Origin: Sulfurospirillum sp. SCADC
GTDB taxonomy: Bacteria > Campylobacterota > Campylobacteria > Campylobacterales > Sulfurospirillaceae
Direction: 5' to 3'
Length of the DNA stretch: 39,097 nucleotides
NCBI RefSeq assembly: GCF_000743525.1
Contig: NZ_JQGK01000021.1
Location: 1 to 39,097 of the forward strand
Shown here in pieces: positions 23,872 to 31,837 of the stretch. How positions within the stretch are numbered: the first letter of the stretch is position 1; the number at the start of each line of letters is the position of its first letter. A program made the position numbers and the translations under genes. The notes under the pieces are model-generated. The model searched no databases. It was not told the DNA's origin and saw only the letters and a list, made by a program, of their open reading frames with translations.

Positions 23872-25245
23872 TTAGGTAAATTGATGGGGAAAATGTTTAC
23901 GAAGAAGCGCAAAAAGCTCCTCTTCAAACTCTGCACTGGTACTGGCTTTGTCGACCAAAATATCATTTACATGTAAAGCTTTTGTGCGACGTGTGGTGTA
24001 CTGATCTAACACCTCAGTGATGATGCCTCCGCCTGCGATGTCGTACTCATCAACGATGACAAAACGACCGAGTTTTTGGTTCTCAGCAAAAAGCTCCATC
24101 GCCAAAAGATCGTGTACTCTAAAGATGACACACGCTGCTTCATGGCGTCCTACACTTGGCTCATCGGCGCGATCTAGCGTATCGCCATCGATCACGCGTT
24201 TGATCTCTTCAAGATAGATCGTGCTTTGCGCCGAACCGATTTTGATTTTGTACGGTTTATCGAGTTCCAACGGCTTTGCGCCCAACCAAAAGAGGTTCGC
24301 CTCAAAACGGTTACTCACCTTTGGGGCACTTTGGTCTGCACGAGCAACCACGTCACCGTTTCGCACGTAAATTTGTGTTTCGAGCGTAAAACCAACAGCA
24401 ACGCTTTCTTTGACACTCGTTTTGACTTCAGTGTTAAAGCTCTCGATGCTTGCAACACGCGAACGTTTGAGTGAAGGGTAAAAGACCACTTCATCGCCCA
24501 CATTTAGCTCACCACTCGTAACGGTTCCTGCGTAAATACGACGGTCATCGTTGTCACGGGTAAATTTGTACACATCTTGTAATGGCATTCTAAAGTCATC
24601 GTTCTCTTTCTCTTCCACGCTTTTGAAACTGTCTAAAATTTCTAAAACCGTTGGTCCTTGATACCAAGGTGTTGAGGCAGAATGCTCTATGAGGTTCACG
24701 CCCTCTCTTGCACTGATTGGGATAAAAATATCACTTTTAATGCCCAATGTCGCCAAGTATTCGCTGTATTCCACTTTCAGTTTGGTAAACGCGATTTCAC
24801 TAAAATTCACCAAGTCCATTTTATTGACCACAATCGCCACTTGTTTGATGCCCAAAAGGGAGAGCAACATGCCATGACGTTTGGAGTTTTCCGCCACACC
24901 CTCTTTTGCGTCAATGAGAAGCAAAGCCGCCTCCGCACGAGACGCTCCACTGATCATATTTTTTAAAAATTCGATGTGACCAGGTGCGTCGATGATGATG
25001 TACTCTCGTTTTTTACTTTGGAAAAAGACGCGCGCACTGTCTATGGTAATGCCTTGTTTCTGCTCATCGGCAAGTGCGTCAAGCAAGAAAGCATACTCAA
25101 ACGGACGTGCATTATTTTCACACATTTTTTTCACGCTCTCTAGTTTTCCTTGTGGCAATGAGTCGGTGTCGGCAAGCAGACGCCCGATGAGCGTACTCTT
25201 ACCATGATCGACGTGCCCTGTGATGACAATATTGAGGCGTTGCAT
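23872..25245 (-). CDS. cysN: Sulfate adenylyltransferase subunit 1 (GTPase subunit)
   Basis: 457 residues of translation-factor-type GTPase. The P loop is '[20 protein letters not shown]' (9-28), with '[12 protein letters not shown]' as switch II and 'VNKMDL' as G4. Two beta-barrel domains follow. It activates the CysD subunit so that ATP and sulfate give APS. No APS kinase (CysC) domain is fused to it and no cysC gene is nearby, which fits the APS-type reductase encoded upstream. A palindrome copy near the C terminus encodes 'LHVND'. Confidence 0.93.
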   Translation of the reverse strand: MQRLNIVITGHVDHGKSTLIGRLLADTDSLPQGKLESVKKMCENNARPFEYAFLLDALADEQKQGITIDSARVFFQSKKREYIIIDAPGHIEFLKNMISGASRAEAALLLIDAKEGVAENSKRHGMLLSLLGIKQVAIVVNKMDLVNFSEIAFTKLKVEYSEYLATLGIKSDIFIPISAREGVNLIEHSASTPWYQGPTVLEILDSFKSVEEKENDDFRMPLQDVYKFTRDNDDRRIYAGTVTSGELNVGDEVVFYPSLKRSRVASIESFNTEVKTSVKESVAVGFTLETQIYVRNGDVVARADQSAPKVSNRFEANLFWLGAKPLELDKPYKIKIGSAQSTIYLEEIKRVIDGDTLDRADEPSVGRHEAACVIFRVHDLLAMELFAENQKLGRFVIVDEYDIAGGGIITEVLDQYTTRRTKALHVNDILVDKASTSAEFEEELFALLRKHFPHQFT

Positions 25246-25289
25246 CGTTTTTATTCTCTCTTTACAATCTTGAAATTTTTATAACTTTA

Positions 25290-25374
25290 ACACGCTTTTA
25301 AAGCAAAGCTCTAAAAGCTACGCTAACGCTGAGTTTACCTCGGCGGTAAGTCCACGCACCTTGGGTGCTTTTTT
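25290..25374 (+). repeat. Intergenic structured repeat, copy 2, ending in a terminator-like hairpin
   Basis: This copy begins ACACGCTTTTAAAGC, continues with GCTACGCTAACGCTGAG and CTCGGCGGTAAG..CCACGC, and ends in GCACC-TTG-GGTGC followed by six T (25356-25374). It lies between cysD and cysN on the strand opposite those genes. The plus-strand terminator therefore has no gene to terminate except the element itself. Confidence 0.75.
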
Positions 25375-25401
25375 CTTTTGCATGTATGCAAAAGAAATCC
25401 A

Positions 25402-26280
25402 TTACATATATCCTTCTTTTCTGAGTGCCTCTAACGTTCCGCCGCCATCTTTATCTTGGGCGCGACCTGATCGTTCTGCGATGTCTTTAAACTTACCACT
25501 GGTCAGCTCTTCAATGATCTCTTTTGGATTACGAGCCTGTGAATCGACAGGTGCCGTACACGGAAAACACCCTAAAGAACGGTAGCGTTTACCATTGCCT
25601 TGGTCAAAGTAAAGCGAGATAATAGGAATGTTTTCTCTCTGTATATACTCCCAAATATTGAGCTCCGTCCACTCCAAAAGCGGGTGAATACGCACATGTG
25701 TTCTGGGTGCAAAATCGGTTTTGTACTGGTTCCACAGTTCTGGCGGTTGGGTGCTCGCATCCCATTCGCTCTTCTCATCACGTGCTGAGAAGACGCGCTC
25801 TTTGGAGCGGCTTCCCTCTTCATCCGCTCTAACACCCACGATAACGCCTGTATAAGGAGCTCCGTTTAACTCATCTTCCCATACTTTTTTGTAAGGGTTC
25901 CATTTGCGTCTCGCCCATGTACCATCTAACGTGTACTTGAGTGCGTCGCTTTTGAGCTTTTTACAACAACTAAGTCTGTCCAACCCATTCACAAAGGTTT
26001 CACCCTTGGCAAGGGCTTCTTTATTTTGTCCTACGACGAGGTTTAAATCCCATTGTACAGCGATTTCATCGCGGTATTTGATCATCTCAGGTATTTTAAA
26101 CGCCGTGTCGATGTGTACCAACGGATAGGGCACATGCCCAAAAAATGCTTTTCGTGTCAGCCACAACAGTACGGTGCTATCTTTACCGATGCTCCAAAGC
26201 ATGGCAAGGTTTGGGAAGCTTCGATACGCTTCTCGCAAAATATAGATACTCTGAGCTTCGAGTCGGTCTAAATGATCCAT
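25402..26280 (-). CDS. cysD: Sulfate adenylyltransferase subunit 2
   Basis: 292 residues. PP-loop-type ATP site '[15 protein letters not shown]' (about 37-51) and '[15 protein letters not shown]' mark CysD. The C terminus carries the typical '[12 protein letters not shown]...[22 protein letters not shown]'-like tail (only part quoted). The start at 26280 ([11 protein letters not shown]) is chosen over a longer frame that would overlap cysH extensively: it has AAGGA upstream and lies 4 nt after the cysH stop. It forms APS with CysN. Confidence 0.93.
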   Translation of the reverse strand: MDHLDRLEAQSIYILREAYRSFPNLAMLWSIGKDSTVLLWLTRKAFFGHVPYPLVHIDTAFKIPEMIKYRDEIAVQWDLNLVVGQNKEALAKGETFVNGLDRLSCCKKLKSDALKYTLDGTWARRKWNPYKKVWEDELNGAPYTGVIVGVRADEEGSRSKERVFSARDEKSEWDASTQPPELWNQYKTDFAPRTHVRIHPLLEWTELNIWEYIQRENIPIISLYFDQGNGKRYRSLGCFPCTAPVDSQARNPKEIIEELTSGKFKDIAERSGRAQDKDGGGTLEALRKEGYM

Positions 26281-26284
26281 AAAT

Positions 26285-26980
26285 TCAGTCCTTTTTATGC
26301 AGATGCAATCCGCACTCTTTATGTTCTGGGTTCTCCCACCACCATCTGCCCGCTCTGATGTCTTCGCCTTCTTTAATGGCGCGTGTACAGGGCTTGCAGC
26401 CGATGCTTTTAAAGCCTTTAGCGTACAAAGCGCTTTTTGGGATGGCAAAATCAGTCATATAACGCTCCACGTCCTCGTCGCTAAAATGGGTGAGAGGGTT
26501 GAACTTTAAAAGCTTGAAATTTTCATCAAACTCCATGAGCTTTGTATCGCTTCTCGTGATAGACTGTGCGATGCGAATACCGCTGATCCAGCCATGGTAC
26601 CCCTTTAATGCCTGTGCTAAAGGGATGAGTTTGCGTACATGACAACACTCTTTGCGTAAATCAATATTGTCAAAAATGCCGAATTCTCCGACTTTTTCTT
26701 CCAAGTCTTTGATCTGTTCATCGCTTGCGCTAAAGCGTTTGATGGTAAGCCCAAAAAAGGCTTCAATCTCTTTTTCATAGGCTAAAGATTCATCAAAAAG
26801 TTTGTGCGTCTCAAGCGTAAACACATCAAAATCAATGCCCGCTTTTTGAGCAAGAGAGATGTTGATGGCATCTTCACTTTGATGGCTAAATGCCAACGTG
26901 ACATTAAGCACTTTGGCTCCGACAAGTTCTTGCAGGGTGTTGATCGCTTCTGCGACCTTAATTTCGTATGTTTGGCTCAT
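26285..26980 (-). CDS. cysH: Assimilatory APS reductase (iron-sulfur type)
   Basis: 231 residues. Cys pairs C112-C113 ('KECCHVRK') and C195-x2-C198 ('GCKPCTRA') bind a [4Fe-4S] cluster, the mark of enzymes that reduce APS directly rather than PAPS. The catalytic cysteine C223 lies in the C-terminal 'ECGLH'. '[11 protein letters not shown]' matches the family. It makes sulfite from APS. The lack of cysC in the cluster agrees. It overlaps the DUF2061 gene by 4 nt (ATGA). Confidence 0.93.
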   Translation of the reverse strand: MSQTYEIKVAEAINTLQELVGAKVLNVTLAFSHQSEDAINISLAQKAGIDFDVFTLETHKLFDESLAYEKEIEAFFGLTIKRFSASDEQIKDLEEKVGEFGIFDNIDLRKECCHVRKLIPLAQALKGYHGWISGIRIAQSITRSDTKLMEFDENFKLLKFNPLTHFSDEDVERYMTDFAIPKSALYAKGFKSIGCKPCTRAIKEGEDIRAGRWWWENPEHKECGLHLHKKD

Positions 26981-27204
26981 ATTTGATACTCTGGTTCTGT
27001 TTTTTGGCGACCAAAATCGATCTTATTCCACGCTCTTTCATGAAAATAGTATAACAATGTTTTGGTGATAAGCTCAAATGCTCCGATAGAGACGGCGGCA
27101 AGTGGGCTTCCCGTGACGATAAAACTGATCAACATGGTGTCAACCGTTCCGAGTGTTCTCCATGAGATCGCTTTAGCGATGCTACGTTTTTTGTGCTCTA
27201 CCAT
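26977..27204 (-). CDS. DUF2061 small membrane protein, first gene of the sulfate-assimilation operon
   Basis: 75 residues starting 'MVEHKKRSIAKAISWRTLGT', with two membrane segments (about 22-42 and 43-55). 'SWRTLGTVDTMLISFIVTG' and 'ELITKTLLYYFHERAWNKI' (in part) are hallmarks of DUF2061. The family often precedes cys genes, but its function is unknown to me. I chose the ATG at 27204 because AAAGGAGG lies just upstream; the longer in-frame reading would run back through the foldback leader. Confidence 0.85.
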   Translation of the reverse strand: MVEHKKRSIAKAISWRTLGTVDTMLISFIVTGSPLAAVSIGAFELITKTLLYYFHERAWNKIDFGRQKTEPEYQI

Positions 27205-27425
27205 GTTGCCTCCTTTAAATAGACTTCTTTCATAACCTATTAAAATAAGAGTATTGAGACATAGCACATCACTTTTTAAAACTAAAAACATCGCCATAGC
27301 TTCGGCTATGACTCAATTTTGAGTTTCAAAAATTAACGCACTCTGTTCAAACTCTTTATATTTCAAAAGTTATGAAAGAAGTCTATGTTTTTTAGAATAA
27401 TAGCATTTTAGTAAGGTATTGTCAA
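27205..27425 (-). promoter_or_regulatory. Strong promoter and foldback leader of the DUF2061-cysHDN operon
   Basis: On the minus strand the -35 box TTGACA (27425-27420), a 17-nt spacer and the -10 box TATTAT (27402-27397) form a near-consensus sigma70 promoter. Transcription would begin near 27390. From 27386 to 27219 the RNA can fold into one long imperfect hairpin. Its ends are an 18-bp perfect inverted repeat (27369-27386 and 27219-27236) and its tip is CATAGC-CGAA-GCTATG (27295-27310). The ribosome site AGGAGG (27214-27209) follows the 3' arm by about 4 nt. No start codon in the leader has its own ribosome site. Nothing else is seen in this 304-nt gap apart from A/T-rich sequence near the kinase stop. 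Confidence 0.75.
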
Positions 27426-27508
27426 GTAAACTTATTAAAATACTCAAGTATAAAATAGGAGACCTGTTTTTTCGAGTAAGATTTCTTTAAAAAGACGAAA
27501 AAAAGAAA

Positions 27509-28651
27509 TTAAAAATAGATGCTAAAGGTAGAGCTTTCGCCTTCGATGGAGCTAATTTCAAGCCTAAAATTATTCGTCTTGCAGATGGTATTCACGATGT
27601 CCAAACCGATACCAAAGCCTCCTTTATCGCTATTGGCGCGTTTATAGCGTTTGGTGATGTCGCCTAGTTTGGAGCTTTCAATGCCGATGCCACTGTCTTT
27701 GACACTCAGCTTTTCAAGCTCAAGTGTGACGTCGATGCTCCCTTCAAAACGGTTGTATTTGATGGCGTTGGAAAGCAGGTTGTCGATAAGTTTGATGAGG
27801 CTCTCTTCGTTTACATGTAACATTTTTTCGCTCAGATTTAGGCTTAAGTCGATCTGTTTACTCGCCATTAAATCCGCAAAATATTCGACCCTCTCCTCGA
27901 TGAGTTTTTTCACATCGACATCGCTTTTGTCCTCATTTTGTTTGTCGTGCAAAAGCATGTAACTGAGGTTTCCATACAAGGTTGCGATGCGTTTGGCACT
28001 CAGTTCGATGCGTTTGAGCTTCTTTTCATCCACATTTTTGAGCGTTCCGATGCTCATCAAAATCGCCGTAATCGGCGTGTTGAGCTCATGCGTTGAGTCT
28101 TTGATGAAAGTGTCGAGATGGTTGATCTCTTCTTGAATGGGTTTGAGGAATTGCTTAGCTAGGACGTAACCCAAAACGGTGGCAAAAGAGAGGCTGAGGA
28201 GAAAGTAGAGCAGCACTTGCGAGCGAAGAAGGTTGATGGCGTTGGAGATATGCGCGTATTTGAGCACGATGGTGTGAATGCCCAAATGTTCTTGACTGCT
28301 CTCATCGCGCGCGTAAAAACTGTCATTGGCAAGGTAAAACGTTTTGGTAAAATCCACAGGTTCCGAAAAGCTTACATGTAAAGGCGCATTGCCCTCTCCA
28401 AAGAGTCCAAGTTGATACGCTTCTTCTAAGCCAAAACATTGCTCAGCAGGCTTTTCCGCGAGGCATTTTTGCAGCGTGTCATCTTCCATCATGTGCGCCG
28501 TGACGATTTTGTGAGCAATGGAAGAGGCGGTGGCGCGCATTTTTAAAGCATAGTTTTCGTGCAGATTTTTGATCTCAATGGTGTAAAACATCCACGCGAG
28601 CAAGCAGATAAACGCATAAATGGAGCCAAGATAGATGAGTAAAAACCTCAA
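27509..28651 (-). CDS. Sensor histidine kinase (two TM, periplasmic sensor)
   Basis: 380 residues. TM1 at about 3-23, a periplasmic domain of about 115 residues, TM2 at about 142-163, then phosphoacceptor segment 'KDSTHELNTPITAILMS' (H about 190). The ATPase domain has N box 'LIDNLLSNAIKYN', 'DSGIGIESS' and 'GGFGIGLDIV'. It lies 13 nt after the response regulator. Position suggests it once faced the cusCBA operon divergently, so a metal signal is plausible but not shown by sequence. Two palindrome copies are inside. Confidence 0.88.
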   Translation of the reverse strand: MRFLLIYLGSIYAFICLLAWMFYTIEIKNLHENYALKMRATASSIAHKIVTAHMMEDDTLQKCLAEKPAEQCFGLEEAYQLGLFGEGNAPLHVSFSEPVDFTKTFYLANDSFYARDESSQEHLGIHTIVLKYAHISNAINLLRSQVLLYFLLSLSFATVLGYVLAKQFLKPIQEEINHLDTFIKDSTHELNTPITAILMSIGTLKNVDEKKLKRIELSAKRIATLYGNLSYMLLHDKQNEDKSDVDVKKLIEERVEYFADLMASKQIDLSLNLSEKMLHVNEESLIKLIDNLLSNAIKYNRFEGSIDVTLELEKLSVKDSGIGIESSKLGDITKRYKRANSDKGGFGIGLDIVNTICKTNNFRLEISSIEGESSTFSIYF

Positions 28652-28664
28652 AAGCGAGCGTTTT

Positions 28665-29327
28665 TCATAGGCACTTAAAGCGATATCCCACTCCTTTGAT
28701 ATTTTCGATCAAGTTCTCTAGCCCGTAACTGCGCAGGTTTTTGATGTAGGTACGCACCGTCGCATGGGTCGGCACTTCATCAAACCGCCACACCTCTTCG
28801 ATGATCCCTTCAAAACTGACCATGCGGTTTTGATGAGAGATAAAATACTCCAAAAGCTGTGCCTCTTTTTTGCGAAGTTTGTACGACGTCTCAGAGGTAA
28901 CTATCTGATAATTTTGCGGATCGTAATGAATGGTTTGAGCCAGTTTCAAAAGCGCATTGTCTTCGATGTGGTGCAACTTTTTCGTCCGCTCGATGCGCAC
29001 CAAAAGCTCTTCAAGTTCAAACGGTTTTTTGAGGTAATCCTCCGCTCCCAACGCAAACCCTTTTTTCACATCGCTGATTTGGTCGAGTGACGTAATGAAG
29101 ATGACAGGCGTAGAAATGTTGGCACTTTTGAGCGTTTTCAACAACTCAAAACCGCTCAAACTTGGAACGTTGATGTCCAAAACCAAGATGTCAAACTTGT
29201 CCTCAAAAATGGCATCAAGCGCTTCTTTACCATCGAAAAAGAGTTTTACATGTAAACCATGTTCGACTAAAAACTCTTCGATAATTTCGCTAAGAATGGG
29301 GTCGTCTTCTAGGAGTAGGATTTTCAT
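28665..29327 (-). CDS. OmpR-family response regulator
   Basis: 220 residues starting 'MKILLLEDDPILSEIIEEF'. An upstream in-frame extension lacks family similarity. The receiver domain has D51 in 'ILVLDINVPSLSGFE' and the winged-helix domain ends 'NIKGVGYRFKCL'. It is paired with the kinase downstream. Its promoter region (29328-29487) faces the end of the A/T-rich PIN operon. A palindrome copy encodes 'LHVKL'. Confidence 0.88.
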   Translation of the reverse strand: MKILLLEDDPILSEIIEEFLVEHGLHVKLFFDGKEALDAIFEDKFDILVLDINVPSLSGFELLKTLKSANISTPVIFITSLDQISDVKKGFALGAEDYLKKPFELEELLVRIERTKKLHHIEDNALLKLAQTIHYDPQNYQIVTSETSYKLRKKEAQLLEYFISHQNRMVSFEGIIEEVWRFDEVPTHATVRTYIKNLRSYGLENLIENIKGVGYRFKCL

Positions 29328-29418
29328 AAAGGCATTATACATGAAATCTATATAAGGTGTTTTTGAAACTGTTTGTAGAGCGAACTCCAGTCGCTTCATA
29401 AGTTAAATTTTGAGGGAT

Positions 29419-29440
29419 AAGTGGCTAGAAATAGCCACTT
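29419..29440 (-). terminator. Hairpin after the PIN operon
   Basis: A perfect 9-bp stem AAGTGGCTA / TAGCCACTT closes a 4-nt loop, 48 nt after the PIN gene stop. On the minus strand no T tract follows. On the plus strand TTAGATTTTAT does. It probably insulates the PIN operon from the two-component system. Confidence 0.45.
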
Positions 29441-29487
29441 TTAGATTTTATATGTAAAGGTTTTAGAATCTGTATTAGAGTTGGATA

Positions 29488-30018
29488 CTAATGTGCTAAG
29501 TACCATGTAATATCAATGCCTAAATTTTTGAAGTCGTTATCATCACTTAATAATTTAAAATTCTTTTTTTGTACTGTATCGGCAATAATTAAGTCATTGA
29601 AATCACTTTGGTTATGTTTTGAAAGCATTTCGATAAAATTAAATTGTGCAAAATCATCATTAACATGATTTGCAAATTGAAGAAATTTTTTCATTTCTTT
29701 GAGCACAATTTCAAGAGTCCTTTTATATTGTGGGCTAGGTCTATAGTCTCGTTTAAAATTCTTTTTTCCATCTATATTAAAATTACGGTCAAAATCAAGG
29801 CGCATACATCTATTAATAAATTCAGAAATAACCGTAGCATTAATATAAAGTTTACAATGCTTTTCAACCAGTTTTTCAAAAATTGCTGAATATTTTTCAA
29901 CTTGATATTGTTTAGAACTTACAAATGAAGGAGAAAACAAAAAAATTAAAATATTTGTATCAATAAATACCTGATCTTGTGCATTAATTTTATAAATTAG
30001 TGGTGCGTTATCAGTCAT
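29488..30018 (-). CDS. PIN-domain ribonuclease-like protein
   Basis: 176 residues. The PIN fold acidic residues are visible: D20 in 'VFIDTNILIFLF', E in 'ATVISEFINR' (about 66), and D residues in 'SDFNDLIIADTVQ' and 'LLSDDNDF' near the C terminus. PIN proteins are usually metal-dependent RNases and often toxins. No classical VapB-type antitoxin lies next to it. Instead its start overlaps the stop of the DUF4325 gene by 8 nt (ATGACTGA), implying translational coupling. Base composition is distinctly A/T-richer than the flanking genes and the gene carries no chromosomal palindrome, both signs of transfer. Confidence 0.85.
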   Translation of the reverse strand: MTDNAPLIYKINAQDQVFIDTNILIFLFSPSFVSSKQYQVEKYSAIFEKLVEKHCKLYINATVISEFINRCMRLDFDRNFNIDGKKNFKRDYRPSPQYKRTLEIVLKEMKKFLQFANHVNDDFAQFNFIEMLSKHNQSDFNDLIIADTVQKKNFKLLSDDNDFKNLGIDITWYLAH

Positions 30019-30364
30019 TTAGAATATCCATTTGAATTTTTTCACTTCTTGTTATGTCTTTATAATGGCTTTTTGCTGTTGGGATCACTTTCTCTTTTAA
30101 TAATTGTAAATCATCGCTGTCAATTTTTATGTATTCAATTGCATTATCTAATATTTCCCAATTACTAAATTTTTCATATAGTTTACCTATACTTTCATTT
30201 AGAAAGTGAGAAATAAGAATATCAATATCTTCAAAAGATAGTTGTACCTTTTGAACTTTTTCTTGTTTTAATAAATTGTATAAAACTAAAAAAAGTTTTT
30301 GTCCATCTTCTGTAGACATTGCTATATTTTTTGAAATAACATCTTTTACACTAACTGTTTGCAT
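30011..30364 (-). CDS. STAS-like DUF4325 protein
   Basis: 117 residues beginning 'MQTVSVKDVIS', with GGAGGAA 7-8 nt upstream; a longer frame has no support. 'VQLSFEDIDILISHFLNESIGKLYEKF' (quoted in part) resembles the STAS-like DUF4325 fold, in which a strand-loop-helix with a conserved F-x-N/D-E-x-x-G patch recalls anti-anti-sigma proteins. It is sandwiched between, and overlaps, an ATPase gene (by 14 nt) and a PIN nuclease gene (by 8 nt). It is probably the middle partner of a three-protein switch. Function unproven. Confidence 0.7.
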   Translation of the reverse strand: MQTVSVKDVISKNIAMSTEDGQKLFLVLYNLLKQEKVQKVQLSFEDIDILISHFLNESIGKLYEKFSNWEILDNAIEYIKIDSDDLQLLKEKVIPTAKSHYKDITRSEKIQMDILND

Positions 30365-31277
30365 TTTTATGTTCCTCCTGCAAAAAATAGTATTGATTAC
30401 TTTGAGTGTTGAGTTCAATGCTTATTAAAGTTCCTTCAAATGAGCTTTCTAGTGTTTTAGATACTTCAATACCATCTTTGATAGAATAATACCCATCATT
30501 AGATATAATTTCAATACTCCCTTCACTAATTTTTATAAAATCCATTAAAAGACTAAGTCCTAATCCACCTTTTCCTGTTGTTGAATGTGTATCTTGCAAA
30601 GCCCATTGAATTGCTTCATCTCCACGCAGTGATTGAAATTTTTTGCCGAAAAGCTTCTCTGTGGTAGATCGGTTTTTAATAAATTGTTTGAAAAGGTAAC
30701 GATTGACATTGGTTTTAATTGTAACACCATTGTCAACGATAGTAAAATTAAATTTTTCGTTACTTGGATAAAATTGTCCAGAACAAAAAAGACCTAGAGC
30801 ACTTTCGCTATGTCGAAAAACATTTGAAAATAATTCAAGAATTTTTTGTAAAATCTTATTGAGTAGTTTTGGAGATAAATTAGCAACTTTCCCTGTGAAT
30901 TGTTGAATAAAGTATTGATGAAATTCTTGTAATTGTAAATCATAATTTGCTAAAGGAATATTTGTATATCTAATCATAGTTTTGAAAGTGTCTTTTGCGT
31001 CTTGTTCTTTCATGAAAGCAGACAAAAAGCCTATTTTTCTCATGGATATTAAAACGGTCTGTCTCCTTGGCAGAATAAGTTGTATTTGTATATCACGATT
31101 TTTGACTATTTCAAGTCCCATACCAATAATTGAGAGATAATGATTACGAACGAAAGAAGCATTTTCAAAATCTATCCGTAGTATTGCATTTGTAGCAATA
31201 TTTATAATTTGTTCAAAATAATCTATTGCTTCAAACAGAGAATTAACTTTATTGATTGGGACAGTCATAACTTTCAT
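30351..31277 (-). CDS. GHKL (histidine-kinase-type) ATPase without phosphoacceptor, STAS-like N terminus
   Basis: 308 residues. Residues about 30-110 have an alternating strand/helix pattern reminiscent of a STAS-like domain ('ILRIDFENASFVRNHY', 'IQIQLILPRRQTVLISM'). Residues about 135-295 form an HATPase_c domain: N box 'ELFSNVFRHSES', G1 'TIVDNGVTI', G2 'GKGGLGLSLLMDFI'. There is no membrane helix and no kinase H box, so it looks like an RsbW/SpoIIAB-type or MORC/Hsp90-like regulator rather than a sensor kinase. A/T-rich; first gene of a three-gene overlapped operon. The second ATG (31268) is an alternative start. Confidence 0.75.
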   Translation of the reverse strand: MKVMTVPINKVNSLFEAIDYFEQIINIATNAILRIDFENASFVRNHYLSIIGMGLEIVKNRDIQIQLILPRRQTVLISMRKIGFLSAFMKEQDAKDTFKTMIRYTNIPLANYDLQLQEFHQYFIQQFTGKVANLSPKLLNKILQKILELFSNVFRHSESALGLFCSGQFYPSNEKFNFTIVDNGVTIKTNVNRYLFKQFIKNRSTTEKLFGKKFQSLRGDEAIQWALQDTHSTTGKGGLGLSLLMDFIKISEGSIEIISNDGYYSIKDGIEVSKTLESSFEGTLISIELNTQSNQYYFLQEEHKNANS

Positions 31278-31450
31278 GTGTTACTACTTTAAATTATTAA
31301 ATTTAATCAATTGATTTTAACAGAGATAGAGTTAAATCGTTCTTTAATGTATATCATTGTTTTTACATGTAAATTTCTAGCACAACCCGCTCCACAAATA
31401 TTCCACACACGCCCTCTATACTTTCCTTATAACTTTACAAGGAGTGCGTG

Positions 31451-31837
31451 ATGAAGAAGATTTTAGGGATGTTTTTAGCGGTGGCGTTGAGCCTCGGCGG
31501 TTTGTATGCGGCAGAGGCGCTTTCTAAAAAAGGTATGGCTGGGCCATTAGAAGTGGAGTACAGCACGCTAAAGCCTGTCTCTCAGGGCATGAATCTCATT
31601 AAAGTCAAAGTTATGGAGGGTGCAAAAGAGGTTAAAGATGCCAAAGTAAGCATCATCGCTTCTATGCCAGCGATGCCTGGAATGCACGCGATGGAAGAAA
31701 AAGTCGATGCAAAATACACCAATGGCGCTTATGAAGCCAATGTTGTTTTTTCGATGAACGGAACATGGCAGATCAGCATCGTGGTCGAAACGAGTGACGG
31801 CAAAAAACAACGTTTAAAATCAAGCGTAAACCTCTAA
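31451..31837 (+). CDS. YtkA/FixH-like periplasmic protein at head of the cus operon
   Basis: 128 residues. Signal peptide 1-20 (ends ...GGLYAAEA). The mature part is a small beta-sandwich with 'GPLEVEYSTLKPVSQGMNLI' and a methionine/histidine-rich 'SMPAMPGMHAMEEKV' that could bind copper. It matches YtkA-like domains often seen with copper efflux genes. I chose the ATG at 31451 (spaced 7 nt from AAGGAG) over the adjacent GTG. Its stop overlaps the next start (TAATG). It may be a periplasmic copper chaperone; this is inference. Confidence 0.8.
   Translation: MKKILGMFLAVALSLGGLYAAEALSKKGMAGPLEVEYSTLKPVSQGMNLIKVKVMEGAKEVKDAKVSIIASMPAMPGMHAMEEKVDAKYTNGAYEANVVFSMNGTWQISIVVETSDGKKQRLKSSVNL

Noticed and set aside
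26281-26448. Long N-terminal extension of cysD overlapping cysH
   Set aside because: The extension is the antisense-frame shadow of the cysH C terminus; the start at 26280 fits CysD length and has a ribosome site.
27205-27297. In-frame ATG upstream of the DUF2061 gene as a longer protein or leader peptide
   Set aside because: It runs through the foldback leader and has no ribosome site, whereas the ATG at 27204 follows AAAGGAGG.
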